Shown here piece after piece: positions 24,347 to 33,144 of a DNA stretch of 52,524 nucleotides. Made by a program: the position numbers and the translations under genes. How positions within the stretch are numbered: the first letter of the stretch is position 1; every line of letters starts with the position of its first letter. The notes beneath the pieces were generated by a model that saw only the letters and a list, made by a program, of their open reading frames with translations, made no database searches and was not told where the DNA came from. This DNA is from Pseudomonadota bacterium (GTDB lineage Bacteria; Pseudomonadota; Gammaproteobacteria; Nitrosococcales; Methylophagaceae). The stretch is taken from positions 1 to 52,524 of the forward strand of contig JALIBN010000030.1 of the NCBI GenBank assembly GCA_030576275.1, in the 5' to 3' direction.

Positions 24347-25384
24347 TTCAAAAGCAGTATTTGTTGCACTTGCCATTCCTTTAACTATCTCCCACTCAAT
24401 TTTAAGTAGGTTGGGTAGTTGTTTCAATGATTCATATTGTTGGGGTCGTGTTATTACTAATTTCTTATGTAAAGTTTCGTAGCAAGTCAATGCTTTGCTG
24501 GCGGAACTGGAAATAGAAAAATCGTCAGCAGTTTGTAAGGCATTAGCTGCATCCAGTCCTACTAGAGGTAAGCCAGCCGCCATGGCTTCAGTCAACATCA
24601 TACCTTGAGTTTCACTTTGTGACGTGAAGGCGAAAACATCCATGGCATGAGCAACGCTGAAGGTCCGGTACCCACCACCAGAAATTCGGCATGCGGCACT
24701 TTTTTCAAAAAATGGGCAACCGCAGTCGTTAAAAATTCTAAATTTTTCTCAGGAGCAAATCTACCAAGGTGACCGACGACAAATGCCTTCTCTGAAATGC
24801 CTAGTGATGGACGAAACCGTACGCCATCACCATGGCGAAAACGAGTGGTATCAGCACCTGTTGGTATTATGGTGATCGGTGATTTCACGCCTCGTTTGTC
24901 TAATAATTCAGCAATACTTTGACGGGGATCAAACACCTGATCACAAAGATTGGCATAACGAGTTGCAAGTTCGATTATAAAACGACTGAACGACAGTGAA
25001 TTCAATGGCACAATATGGGTATATTGTTCATACATCGTGTGATGAGTGAATACTCCGGGTAACTGAGGATAGCGCGCGATACGCAGTGCCGTCATACCCA
25101 GTAGATAGGGGGGGAGAATGCACTATGTCTGGTTGAAAAGTCTCCAAAATATCTTTTAATAGCCCAGAAATGGGCAAGGCAACGGAGAAATCACTACCAT
25201 TAAAATTCTGGATAGCAGGGAGTCGCACCACATCTATTTCATTGGAGGGTTGATTTTCGAATTCTGGGCCAACAACCAGCACTTTATGGCCACAATTTCG
25301 GTACTCGGCTGCAAATGTTTCAACCGATCCTGCAACACCACCGGCATGAGGCGTAAAGGTATTTGTTAGCATAATAATATACAT
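24338..25384 (-). pseudogene. Decayed GT4-family glycosyltransferase
   Basis: Three overlapping open pieces on the minus strand together spell one GT4 glycosyltransferase. The first (from ATG at 25384) has the N-terminal LTNTFTPHAGGVAGSVETFAAEYR domain. The second has FTHHTMYEQYTHIVP and GHLGRFAPEKNLEFLTTAV. The third has MDVFAFTSQSETQGMMLTEAMAAGLPLVGLDA. Piece 1 ends at a run of seven C (25108-25114 as G on the plus strand); six C would restore SPPYLLGMTALRIAR, so one base was inserted. Between GTGPS and HAMDVFAF about 35 residues of the usual fold are missing, with a frame change, and more is missing after LDA. It cannot make a full enzyme. Confidence 0.85.
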
Positions 25385-25461
25385 CTGCTTTCTCTACTGA
25401 GTGTGATCATTGTTTGATCTGCTGGTGTATTGAATCTAACTCTATGCTGGCCATTAATTGT

Positions 25462-26121
25462 CTAGGCCGAGCGAACTGAGGTTAGTTCTAGCTGATGAAT
25501 GAAGCTAATGCCTTCTGGATTGAAGGGACATAAGGCCAGGACCAACCAACCACCTAAATCGCTATATGCATTAAGATGCAAGTTGCATTCGGCCACATGA
25601 GCATTAAGTTTGACCGATGTCCGGTTCAGCAGTACCAGATCATTTTTTGCGGTTTCAGTAATCACTGCGAAACCAGCATTTAAATCTAAGTATTGTCCGA
25701 TTTGTTGTGCCTGCGATGGTAACAAGCAACGACCATCGTCGTTGAAAAGCCAGCTATCTAATGACCAGCCATCGTAAAGAGGCGTGACTAAACCTACGGT
25801 AGTCCAATCACGGTGTGTAAGATTGACGTCGGTGATCGAAAAAGCGCGAGCGATAAAGGCATCATCTGCCGGATCAAATTGGCGCTCGATCTAATATGGC
25901 CAGATCCAATTTAGATTATGTTGAATAATGCGTGCATTGATCAGCCCTCGCGCATGGAATATTACGCCAGCTCGTAGTAGTTCTATAAGTTCAGAAACTT
26001 CTGAGGGTTGAGCGAAACGATGAAGTATTGCCAATAAGGCTATCGGAACTAGGAAGCCGTGAGTATGAGCAATGCGTCGAATAATAAGTCGCCAAGGTAA
26101 TCAGTTTAACCACGGCATCAT
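25462..26121 (-). pseudogene. Decayed gene for a conserved protein, two in-frame stops
   Basis: One reading frame from the ATG at 26121 (preceded by GGAG on the minus strand) to the TAG at 25462 encodes a recognisable but broken protein: LPWRLIIRRIAHTHGF, FHARGLINARIIQHNLNWIW, FIARAFSITDVNLTHRDWT and VTPLYDGWSLDSW. It is interrupted by TGA at 26101-26103 (codon 7) and by TAG at 25891-25893, where WPY-stop most likely was WPYW (TGG to TAG). A short block also seems missing between TTVGL and VTPLYDGW. I recall similar proteins next to GT4 glycosyltransferases in other gammaproteobacteria but cannot name a function. Confidence 0.7.
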
Positions 26122-26163
26122 TCTTCTCCTCTTCTATCGACATCAGGCAAGTGATCTCACAAG

Positions 26164-26195
26164 TCAGCTAGCGTATAAGGCGAGTAGCTAGCTGA
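26164..26195. repeat. 9-bp inverted repeat upstream of nfeD
   Basis: TCAGCTAGC (26164-26172) and GCTAGCTGA (26187-26195) are perfect complements around a 14-base spacer, between the decayed gene and the nfeD start. Possible operator or terminator remnant; nothing more can be said. Confidence 0.5.
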
Positions 26196-26402
26196 TGGAG
26201 ATTGCTAAAATATTGTCATCATCGGCCTCATAATTAGTGTAAAGACATTATTATATATTGGGCTATTAACTATTCGATACACTAAAATATGGACAGTAAA
26301 TATAGGAGAAAATCCTTAAATAATCTTAATTAAATCAAGTTGTTTAATCATTTAGGGTGGAGTAGGCTAACAATAAATTGTAATATATTTTGGGGTATGG
26401 CT

Positions 26403-27782
26403 ATGAGATTGCGCCTTGTATTAAATATATGTTTATTGTTTATAAGTAGTGCATTTGCAGATGCATCTCCTGAACGCCTACCGCAGGGGGTTATACTCGA
26501 AATAAATGGTGTTATTAGTCCTGCAACCGCCGATTATTTTGAACGTTCATTGAATAAGGTCAATCAGATTAATACCGAGCTAATCCTGCTAAAAATGGAT
26601 ACGCCTGGTGGATTGGATCTATCAATGCGTACTATTATCAAAAAGATAATTTCATCACCTATTCCAATTGTTACTTATGTTTCGCCGAGTGGTTCACGCG
26701 CTGCCAGTGCCGGTACCTATATTCTTTATGCGAGTCATGTTGCAGCGATGGCACCAGCAACCAATCTTGGCGCCGCGACCCCAGTGAAAATGTTACCGTT
26801 AGCTAACCCTGATGGTAACCCTGCAATAAACAAAGATAATGCTGCCCAAGAAAAGCAGCCTGATTCACCGATAGTCATAGGTGATGCTATGAGTCATAAA
26901 ATGGTCAATGATGCCGTTGCTTATATTCGCGGTCTGGCAAAATTACGCGGACGCAATGCGGACTGGCCTGAGCAGGCAGTTCGCTCAGCGGCAAGTTTAA
27001 CGGCCGAAGAAGCATTGTCACTCAATGTCATTGATATGATTGCCAACAGTCAGGTTGAGCTTTTTCGGCAACTCGATGGGCGAACAGTGAATATTTTGGG
27101 AACGGATAAGGTGCTTAAGACCACAGGTCTTACCGTCAAGGAAATTGTACCCGATTGGCGTAACAAACTATTGCAGGTTATTAGCACTCCTAACATTGCA
27201 TATATTTTAATGCTGGTAGGTTTTTATGGTTTGATTTTTGAGTTTTCTAATCCTGGATCGATCTTACCAGGAACAGTGGGGGCGATATGTCTGTTGCTTG
27301 CCTTGTATGCTTTTCAGATATTACCTATTAATTATGCAGGATTAGCACTCATTTTACTTGGCATCGCCTTAATGGTTGGTGAAGCCTTTGTGCCTAGTTT
27401 TGGTGTTTTGGGTTTGGGCGGTGTTATTGCCTTTATCGTGGGCTCAATCATTTTGATTGATACTGATATGCCGGGTTATGGCATTAACATGGGATTAATT
27501 GCTGGACTTACGACGTCTACCGTTGCATTTTTTATATTAGCATTAGGTCTGGTATTTAAGGCTAGGCGTAACCCGATTGTTTCAGGAATTGAAGGGATGA
27601 TTGGTGCAGAGTGTGAGGCATTGGAGTCGTTTACTGAAAAGGGGCTAGTGCGCGTTCATAGTGAAATATGGACTGCTCACAGCAGGATGCCAATGAAAAA
27701 AGGTGAAAAAGCAAGGGTGCAAGCTATTCATGGCTTAATTCTGGATGTAACACCAGAAATATCAAAGGAGAAATCACTATGA
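26403..27782 (+). CDS. NfeD-family membrane-bound serine protease
   Basis: ClpP-class membrane protease of the NfeD (long form) family, thought to cleave or regulate its stomatin partner. The frame opens at a TTG at 26340, but the likely start is the ATG at 26403: GGGG lies 7 bases upstream and [19 protein letters not shown] is a signal peptide. The protease domain has [12 protein letters not shown] and [13 protein letters not shown] with the catalytic Ser (about residue 102). Four to five membrane helices follow (about 255-390), then a small OB-fold NfeD domain ending [18 protein letters not shown]. Its stop overlaps the slipin start by 4 bases. Confidence 0.9.
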   Translation: MRLRLVLNICLLFISSAFADASPERLPQGVILEINGVISPATADYFERSLNKVNQINTELILLKMDTPGGLDLSMRTIIKKIISSPIPIVTYVSPSGSRAASAGTYILYASHVAAMAPATNLGAATPVKMLPLANPDGNPAINKDNAAQEKQPDSPIVIGDAMSHKMVNDAVAYIRGLAKLRGRNADWPEQAVRSAASLTAEEALSLNVIDMIANSQVELFRQLDGRTVNILGTDKVLKTTGLTVKEIVPDWRNKLLQVISTPNIAYILMLVGFYGLIFEFSNPGSILPGTVGAICLLLALYAFQILPINYAGLALILLGIALMVGEAFVPSFGVLGLGGVIAFIVGSIILIDTDMPGYGINMGLIAGLTTSTVAFFILALGLVFKARRNPIVSGIEGMIGAECEALESFTEKGLVRVHSEIWTAHSRMPMKKGEKARVQAIHGLILDVTPEISKEKSL

Positions 27783-28540
27783 CTTTATCTTTTTTATCAA
27801 TTTCAGGACTTTTGGTACTGATTTTACTGTTCAGTGCGATAAGAATATTGCGTGAATATGAACGCGGCGTAGTATTTTTACTTGGTCGGTTTTATAAGGT
27901 CAAAGGACCTGGATTTATCATCATTATTCCATTTATCCAACAAATGGAACGCGTTGATCTTCGAACGATTGTTATGGATGTTCCAACACAAGATGTCATC
28001 TCTCGTGATAATGTTTCAGTAAAGGTTAATGCGGTGGTGTATTTCCGCGTTATCGATCCTCAAAAAGCTATTATTCAAGTTGAACATTTTTACGATGCGA
28101 CCAGCCAATTAGCCCAAACTACATTGCGATCGGTATTGGGGCAACATGAACTAGATGAAATGCTGGCGGAACGAGACAGACTTAATGCCGATATCCAAGG
28201 CTTGCTGGATGCTCAGACAGATGCATGGGGAATCAAAGTGGCTAATGTGGAAATTAAACATGTCGATATTGATGAAAGTATGATTCGTGCCATTGCTCAA
28301 CAGGCTGAAGCGGAACGAACTAGGCGCGCTAAAATCATTCATGCTGAAGGTGAATTACAAGCATCGGAAAAATTGCTGGCAGCGGCCCAGATATTGGCAC
28401 AACAGCCGCAAGCGATACAGCTACGCTATTTGCAAACATTGACTGAAATAGCAGGAGATAAGTCATCGACAATTGTGTTTCCACTGCCCATAGATCTACT
28501 TAATACGTTAAGCAAAACTATGAAAGGCAGTGATTCATAA
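27779..28540 (+). CDS. Slipin / stomatin-like SPFH-domain membrane protein
   Basis: Membrane scaffold protein of the SPFH family, partner of NfeD proteases. One N-terminal membrane helix (residues 4-22) is followed by [27 protein letters not shown] and the SPFH core ([24 protein letters not shown]), then a helical region ([22 protein letters not shown]) and PLPIDLL near the end. Length (253 aa) and order match the slipin branch. The ATGA overlap with nfeD supports one functional unit. Confidence 0.94.
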   Translation: MTLSFLSISGLLVLILLFSAIRILREYERGVVFLLGRFYKVKGPGFIIIIPFIQQMERVDLRTIVMDVPTQDVISRDNVSVKVNAVVYFRVIDPQKAIIQVEHFYDATSQLAQTTLRSVLGQHELDEMLAERDRLNADIQGLLDAQTDAWGIKVANVEIKHVDIDESMIRAIAQQAEAERTRRAKIIHAEGELQASEKLLAAAQILAQQPQAIQLRYLQTLTEIAGDKSSTIVFPLPIDLLNTLSKTMKGSDS

Positions 28541-28621
28541 TTAGGTACGAAACGAAGCTATTGGTCAAGGAAAGATCTTAGATATTTGGATTAATTAATA
28601 ATCAATGAGGAGTATCAAAAA

Positions 28622-29062
28622 ATGAAATCAAACATAGTCATAGTAGCGGATAATAGCCGTGCGAGGATATTTACAATAGATTCTCCAAAATCACCATTAC
28701 AGGAAATTGAATCGATGGTTCAATCAGAAGGGCGCTTGCACGAAGGGGACATGACTAGTGATTTGCCAGGTAAAATACTTGGTGGAGCAGGCGGTGGTCA
28801 TGCTTATGAGAGTAAAACAGATCCAAAACAACAGCAATCGATTAACTTTGCGAAACGGGTTGCTCAATACTTGGATTATGCTCGTAAGACCAATAAGTTA
28901 TACAATATATTGATTGTTGCTGCGCCACAATTCTTGGGTGAGTTACGTCAACATATGTCTGATGAAACAATGGAAATGGTTGTTTTTGAATTAGATAAAG
29001 ATCTTACTAAGCATAGTGTTGAAGATATACGGACACACTTGCCAAAATTTCTAACACATTAG
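28622..29062 (+). CDS. Host-attachment-protein family member
   Basis: A 146-aa cytoplasmic protein of the family named after an Agrobacterium protein needed for attachment to host cells; the biochemical role is unknown, though the fold resembles release-factor/baeRF-like domains. The N-terminus IVIVADNSRARIFTID, the middle GGGHAYESKTDPKQQQSINFAKRVAQYL, and LIVAAPQFLGELRQHM near the C-terminus are typical. A good GGAG precedes the ATG. It lies 81 bases after slipin and may share its transcript. The family name does not prove a host association. Confidence 0.88.
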   Translation: MKSNIVIVADNSRARIFTIDSPKSPLQEIESMVQSEGRLHEGDMTSDLPGKILGGAGGGHAYESKTDPKQQQSINFAKRVAQYLDYARKTNKLYNILIVAAPQFLGELRQHMSDETMEMVVFELDKDLTKHSVEDIRTHLPKFLTH

Positions 29063-29095
29063 TTATGAAAATTTAAATGGCTATTACTATTTTGT

Positions 29096-29743
29096 CTATA
29101 CCAATGGCACAAAACAGACATCAAGAATGTTCTTTGTCTTTATATTATTTTGTTGATCTTTGTTGATGAGCACTAAGGATTGACAACAATGGGCATGCCC
29201 GATAGGGATGACCATTGTTCCTTTTGGTTTAAGTTGTTCGAGCAGTGCTGGTGGAATAGAAGCTGCTGCAGCGGTTACTATGATTGCATCATAGGGAGCA
29301 TGTTCTGGCCAACCGTAATGACCATTAGCTATATGAAATTCAATATTAGAATAATTCAGCTTTTTTAAACGTTGTCTCGCTGAAAATGCTAATTCGTCAA
29401 TGACTTCAACCGAATAGACTTTATCCGCTAATAATGACAATACAGCGGTTTGATAGCCAGAGCCAGTCCCAATTTCTAATACCTTAGTATCAGGCTTAAG
29501 CGCTAGAAAATCAGTCATGAGGGCAACGATAAAGGGCTGTGAGATAGTTTGTCTACAACCTATTTCTAATGGGCCATTATGATAGGCAAAATCTTTTTGT
29601 TCTTGAGGTACAAATTTGTCGCGTGGAACGGCTCGCATTGCGGCCATTACTTCAGTGCTTAGCTTATCTTTACCAATAAAATCTCGGGTAAGATACGTTT
29701 CACGTTCAATATTAGTGAGCATTTTGTCAATGTCATTTATCAT
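29096..29743 (-). CDS. pcm: Protein-L-isoaspartate O-methyltransferase
   Basis: Repairs isomerised aspartate in aged proteins by SAM-dependent methylation. SAM-binding motif VLEIGTGSGYQTAVLS (near residue 88), the PRDKFVP and ISQPFIVALMTDFLAL blocks, and the DAIIVTAAAASIPPALLEQLKPKGTMVIPIG region are complete. Length (215 aa) is usual. Converges on the host-attachment gene with a 33-base gap. Confidence 0.93.
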   Translation of the reverse strand: MINDIDKMLTNIERETYLTRDFIGKDKLSTEVMAAMRAVPRDKFVPQEQKDFAYHNGPLEIGCRQTISQPFIVALMTDFLALKPDTKVLEIGTGSGYQTAVLSLLADKVYSVEVIDELAFSARQRLKKLNYSNIEFHIANGHYGWPEHAPYDAIIVTAAAASIPPALLEQLKPKGTMVIPIGHAHCCQSLVLINKDQQNNIKTKNILDVCFVPLV

Positions 29744-29979
29744 TATCTCGGCCTAAAAAATGAGGGAGCACCTGCCTTCTTGCTATGACGAAAGGTAGTT
29801 GCATTGCTCTTTAGTTAAAGATCAATCTAGATGTTTATTACTGCTAGTTTTAACTTAGCAAGTTCCTGAGCGACTTCTAAGTAGCATATTGTGTGCCTCG
29901 TTAGCCATTACTCTCTCTTCGATAAACTGATTATCTTTATCGGCGAGTCTAGGATCTTTGATGTCGCAAGCGATCTTGT

Positions 29980-31575
29980 TCATGGTGATCTATTTGCCTT
30001 GAAATACATTTTTATTTTGTTGATTAAAGAAGCTAAATCGTTAGATGATTCAGTATCAATGGTGATTACATTAGATAATTCATCTTGATGTAGAGACTGC
30101 CAATGAGCAAGTTGATATTCCAGTATTGATAAATCTGCATCTGACACTGTCTTTCCCCTGCATTTGATACGTTGCCGTAATGTGTCGTCGCGAGCAGTGA
30201 AATGAATAATTAAAAAGGGTACTTCATTGTCGGTAGCGACTTGACGTAATAACTCACGTTGCTCGAATTTAAGACAAGCAGCATCAATGATGACGGGGTA
30301 ATTGGCATGCAATACTAATTTAGCCGTTTCAGCTAGATACTGATAAGTGTGTTGAGTAGCATCAGGTGTGTAAATACCAGCGTTAGGAACAGCTGATTGA
30401 CTAGTTTGAGTGGTTATATTGAACTGACGTTTGCGTTCAACATCAGATCGAAGTCGAATGGCTACTAGTTTTTCAACCAATGGCTGAGTCAGCGTGCTTT
30501 TACCTGACGCTGACATACCACAGGTAATGATTAACAGCGGTTTGCTGGACTGAAGATAGGAATAAGCTAATTTGAGGTAACCATAACAAGCCCGATTAGC
30601 ATCTTTTTGCTGCTGAGACTTTATGACCATTTGTGATGCTCTTATCGCATCAACCTTGGCTCTAACCATAGCACGATAGACCAGATAGAATCGTAGTAGA
30701 CTAATGGCGGCATAATCGCCAGTTTTTTCAAAATAAGCATTGATGAATCGCTGAGCAAAATCATAGTGTTGGCGATCTTGTAAATCCATCATCAGAAAAG
30801 CAACATCATTGATGGTGTCAATCCAGCGTAATTCTGGATTAAACTCAATACAATCAAAAGCAACAGGGTGCTCATTAATCAAAACTAAGTTTCGAAGGTG
30901 AAGGTCGCCATGACATTCTCTAATAAACCCAGCCTGTTTACGTTGAGTTAAGGTTGATTCTATTAAGTTAAATGTTGATTTACTCCAGCTTTCTATGGGC
31001 GCGAGTAATCTAATAGTTTTATTATCACTAAGCAATTGATGAAGCAGAATAAAGTTTTCTGTTAGGGGGGTGTAGATTTGTTCTGGCTCGCCAAAATGGT
31101 CGTTTTTGTTAGCAACATCAGTTTTTTGATGAAACTTTGCCAGCAGAGTGGCGAGTGCGTCAATGTGTTCATTCTGAAGGCGTCCGGCTAATAGCACGCG
31201 ATCCAATTGCATTTCTTGTGGAAATTGAACCATCTTAATCGCGTAATCAATTATTTCAGATGAAGGTGAAAAACTAACATAGTTATCTAAACATGAGATA
31301 GGTAAGACATCAAGGTAAAGTGTGGGTGCTAATCTGGTATTTAAACGCAATTCTTCTTTGCAGTAAAAACGGCGTTTTGCTAATGTCGAAAAATCAAGAA
31401 AACCTAAATTGACTGGTTTTTTTATTTTGTATGCAAAGTTACCAGTAAGAACAACCCACGAAATATGGGTTTCAATAAGTTGAATATTATCTACGGTATG
31501 AGCATAACTATCAGGCTGAAGTAATAAAGATATATGAGCAGGTAGTGACCTTTCATCGTCTTTCATATCTGACAC
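29980..31575 (-). CDS. Fusion of aminoglycoside-phosphotransferase-like kinase and P-loop ATPase
   Basis: Two-domain cytoplasmic protein. Residues ~30-310 form an APH-like kinase fold with CHGDLHLRNLVL (catalytic loop, 221-232) and DCIEFNPELRWIDTINDVAF. Residues ~345-531 form a P-loop domain starting GMSASGKSTL (Walker A, 353-362), resembling small-molecule kinases such as gluconate kinase. This architecture is common in proteobacteria; the substrates are not known, and antibiotic resistance should not be inferred. Stand-alone; 236 bases separate it from pcm. Confidence 0.88.
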   Translation of the reverse strand: MSDMKDDERSLPAHISLLLQPDSYAHTVDNIQLIETHISWVVLTGNFAYKIKKPVNLGFLDFSTLAKRRFYCKEELRLNTRLAPTLYLDVLPISCLDNYVSFSPSSEIIDYAIKMVQFPQEMQLDRVLLAGRLQNEHIDALATLLAKFHQKTDVANKNDHFGEPEQIYTPLTENFILLHQLLSDNKTIRLLAPIESWSKSTFNLIESTLTQRKQAGFIRECHGDLHLRNLVLINEHPVAFDCIEFNPELRWIDTINDVAFLMMDLQDRQHYDFAQRFINAYFEKTGDYAAISLLRFYLVYRAMVRAKVDAIRASQMVIKSQQQKDANRACYGYLKLAYSYLQSSKPLLIITCGMSASGKSTLTQPLVEKLVAIRLRSDVERKRQFNITTQTSQSAVPNAGIYTPDATQHTYQYLAETAKLVLHANYPVIIDAACLKFEQRELLRQVATDNEVPFLIIHFTARDDTLRQRIKCRGKTVSDADLSILEYQLAHWQSLHQDELSNVITIDTESSNDLASLINKIKMYFKANRSP

Positions 31576-32210
31576 CTTTAACGGTTCATTATGAGTTATG
31601 TGAAACTAGTTGAACACGAATAATTGCTAAGGTACATCAAAACCTACATTGTTTACAAGCATGGCTTAGAACCATCATAGAAAGACAGTTTTATATTTAT
31701 TATCAGTTGTTTATTGGTGATTATGGTTTTTTGTTTTATGACTAGTTGCAGTATAAGCAGTAGTAGCGGCCTCTATCTTCTTCCATCAAATAATTATGAA
31801 ATATAAAGCATAATTTTAACAAGTGTGTAAATAATTGGTTACATACTTGTTAAATGATATTTTTACTATAAATATCAGTCGGATAGTAGTGACTTTTCGC
31901 TTTGTACTGTTAATTTTTGTTTACACACAAGTACCCTGCGTAAAAACAATTATCTAAGATTAGATAATATAAACAATGAGATAACTAGATGGCTCAGTAG
32001 ATGCATTGTTATTAGTGATGTACAAAATTGAGTGGCCATGATTTAAACCTGAAACCTGTCGTATTACTGCTTAAAAATATAATTAATGATTAGCACTGAT
32101 TATGGCGTCAGTGAATGCAATCTAAATAGATGGCTTTATTTTGTTATACAACAGGGTGTTCATCTCGTGGTAGATAATCAGATTTAAATTTGAGCATGGG
32201 GGGAAGTCAA
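31576..32210. other. Long intergenic region without a recognisable gene
   Basis: About 635 AT-rich bases between the kinase fusion (leftward) and the cbpM-like gene (rightward). I find no coding frame with recognisable content and no tRNA. The one striking element is the inverted repeat at 31815-31854. Confidence 0.6.
31815..31854. repeat. 16-bp near-perfect inverted repeat
   Basis: TTTAACAAGTGTGTAA and TTACATACTTGTTAAA are complementary at 15 of 16 positions (the remaining pair is G-T) around an 8-base AT-rich spacer. No T-run follows directly. It could be a regulator's operator or a stem-loop of an untranslated leader. Confidence 0.7.
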
Positions 32211-32537
32211 TTGGTTATCAAAGACAATAAAAAAATATTGGCAGATTTAATACTTACTGAAATCACTGATGACGAAACAATTTCATTGGTTAAATTATGT
32301 CATAGCATAGAAATACCCATAGAACAGATTTTTATGATGGTTGAATATGGCGTGCTCGAGCCTATTAATTATCGTTCAAGTCATATTCGATGGCGGTTTT
32401 ATGCCAACAGCATATCAAGAGTTCAGACTGCACTTCGCTTACAACGCGACCTTGATATAAATATGGCAGATGCCGCATTGGTAATAGAGTTAATGGATGA
32501 ACTCAAGGAGCTAAGACAACAAAACAATAGTTTTTAG
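32211..32537 (+). CDS. CbpM-like chaperone modulator / MerR-type small protein
   Basis: Small protein resembling CbpM, which binds and restrains the DnaJ-type co-chaperone CbpA. The pattern SLVKLCHSIEIPIEQIFMMVEYGVLEP is the MerR-like helix-turn-helix start, and ALRLQRDLDINMADAALVIELMDELKELRQQN matches CbpM's C-terminal helices. The frame is open from a TTG at 32190; I prefer the TTG at 32211 because GGGGGGAAG lies just upstream (32197-32205), giving 108 aa. No cbpA/dnaJ gene is nearby, which is unusual because the two normally form an operon. Confidence 0.7.
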   Translation: MVIKDNKKILADLILTEITDDETISLVKLCHSIEIPIEQIFMMVEYGVLEPINYRSSHIRWRFYANSISRVQTALRLQRDLDINMADAALVIELMDELKELRQQNNSF

Positions 32538-32693
32538 TATCAGGAAAAGATGGAAAATATTTTGTTAAATAATTAGAGGTGTAAAGATCGATGCTACAGC
32601 CTGACAGAGGATGGCTATCGAGATTGTCCCTAACATTACACTTTTTATTTTATTTTTACAGTACGTCTATTTTTAGGCATTAGGGGAACATCT

Positions 32694-33104
32694 ATGAATA
32701 GCATGATAAAAAAAGTCACTGATAATATATATCATTCGATAGTAGACGAAACCGATGTTGCAGGATTTTGTGGTCAAAATTTACTAGACTTTATTAAAAA
32801 AAACCAAGTCTCTAACCATAGCGCCTTAATCCTAGAAACGCGATCTAAAAGCTGCGATATGATATGTGATAGGGCTTTTTTACGGGCGTGCAGTCACTTT
32901 GATGATATTGCTTATGTGGTGAAGGAAGAGACTGCAACTTATAATCCTTGGAAACATGCAATGCTTATTCGTAATAGCAACAAGAACACCCATTATTTTG
33001 ACTGTTATGATGATGCCTTAAACTGGTTGACGATACATAACAATAAAAGTGAAATAAAAGTGCCACTGGATTTCACTGGCCAAGCTCGTAAAAGTAGCTG
33101 GTGA
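32694..33104 (+). CDS. Uncharacterised protein
   Basis: A 136-aa soluble protein I cannot place. It is rich in Cys, Asn and Lys with paired residues CDMICDRAFLRAC. The end, with a strand then FDCYDDALNWLT, faintly resembles SpoIIAA-like small domains, in which a helix with ALxWL closes the fold. AGGGG lies upstream of the ATG. It is 156 bases after the cbpM-like gene on the same strand and converges on feoB. Confidence 0.55.
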   Translation: MNSMIKKVTDNIYHSIVDETDVAGFCGQNLLDFIKKNQVSNHSALILETRSKSCDMICDRAFLRACSHFDDIAYVVKEETATYNPWKHAMLIRNSNKNTHYFDCYDDALNWLTIHNNKSEIKVPLDFTGQARKSSW

Positions 33105-33144
33105 TATCGCTGATCTGATTCACTTAACTATTCATGTTTATCGA

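Noticed and set aside
25108-25114. Phase-variable switch at the homopolymer in the glycosyltransferase
   Set aside because: Two more deletions later in the gene mean restoring this frame would not give a working enzyme, and seven bases is short for a switch.
29980-31575. Aminoglycoside resistance gene
   Set aside because: The APH-like fold is shared by many unrelated kinases; the fused P-loop domain is the common uncharacterised architecture, not a resistance enzyme.
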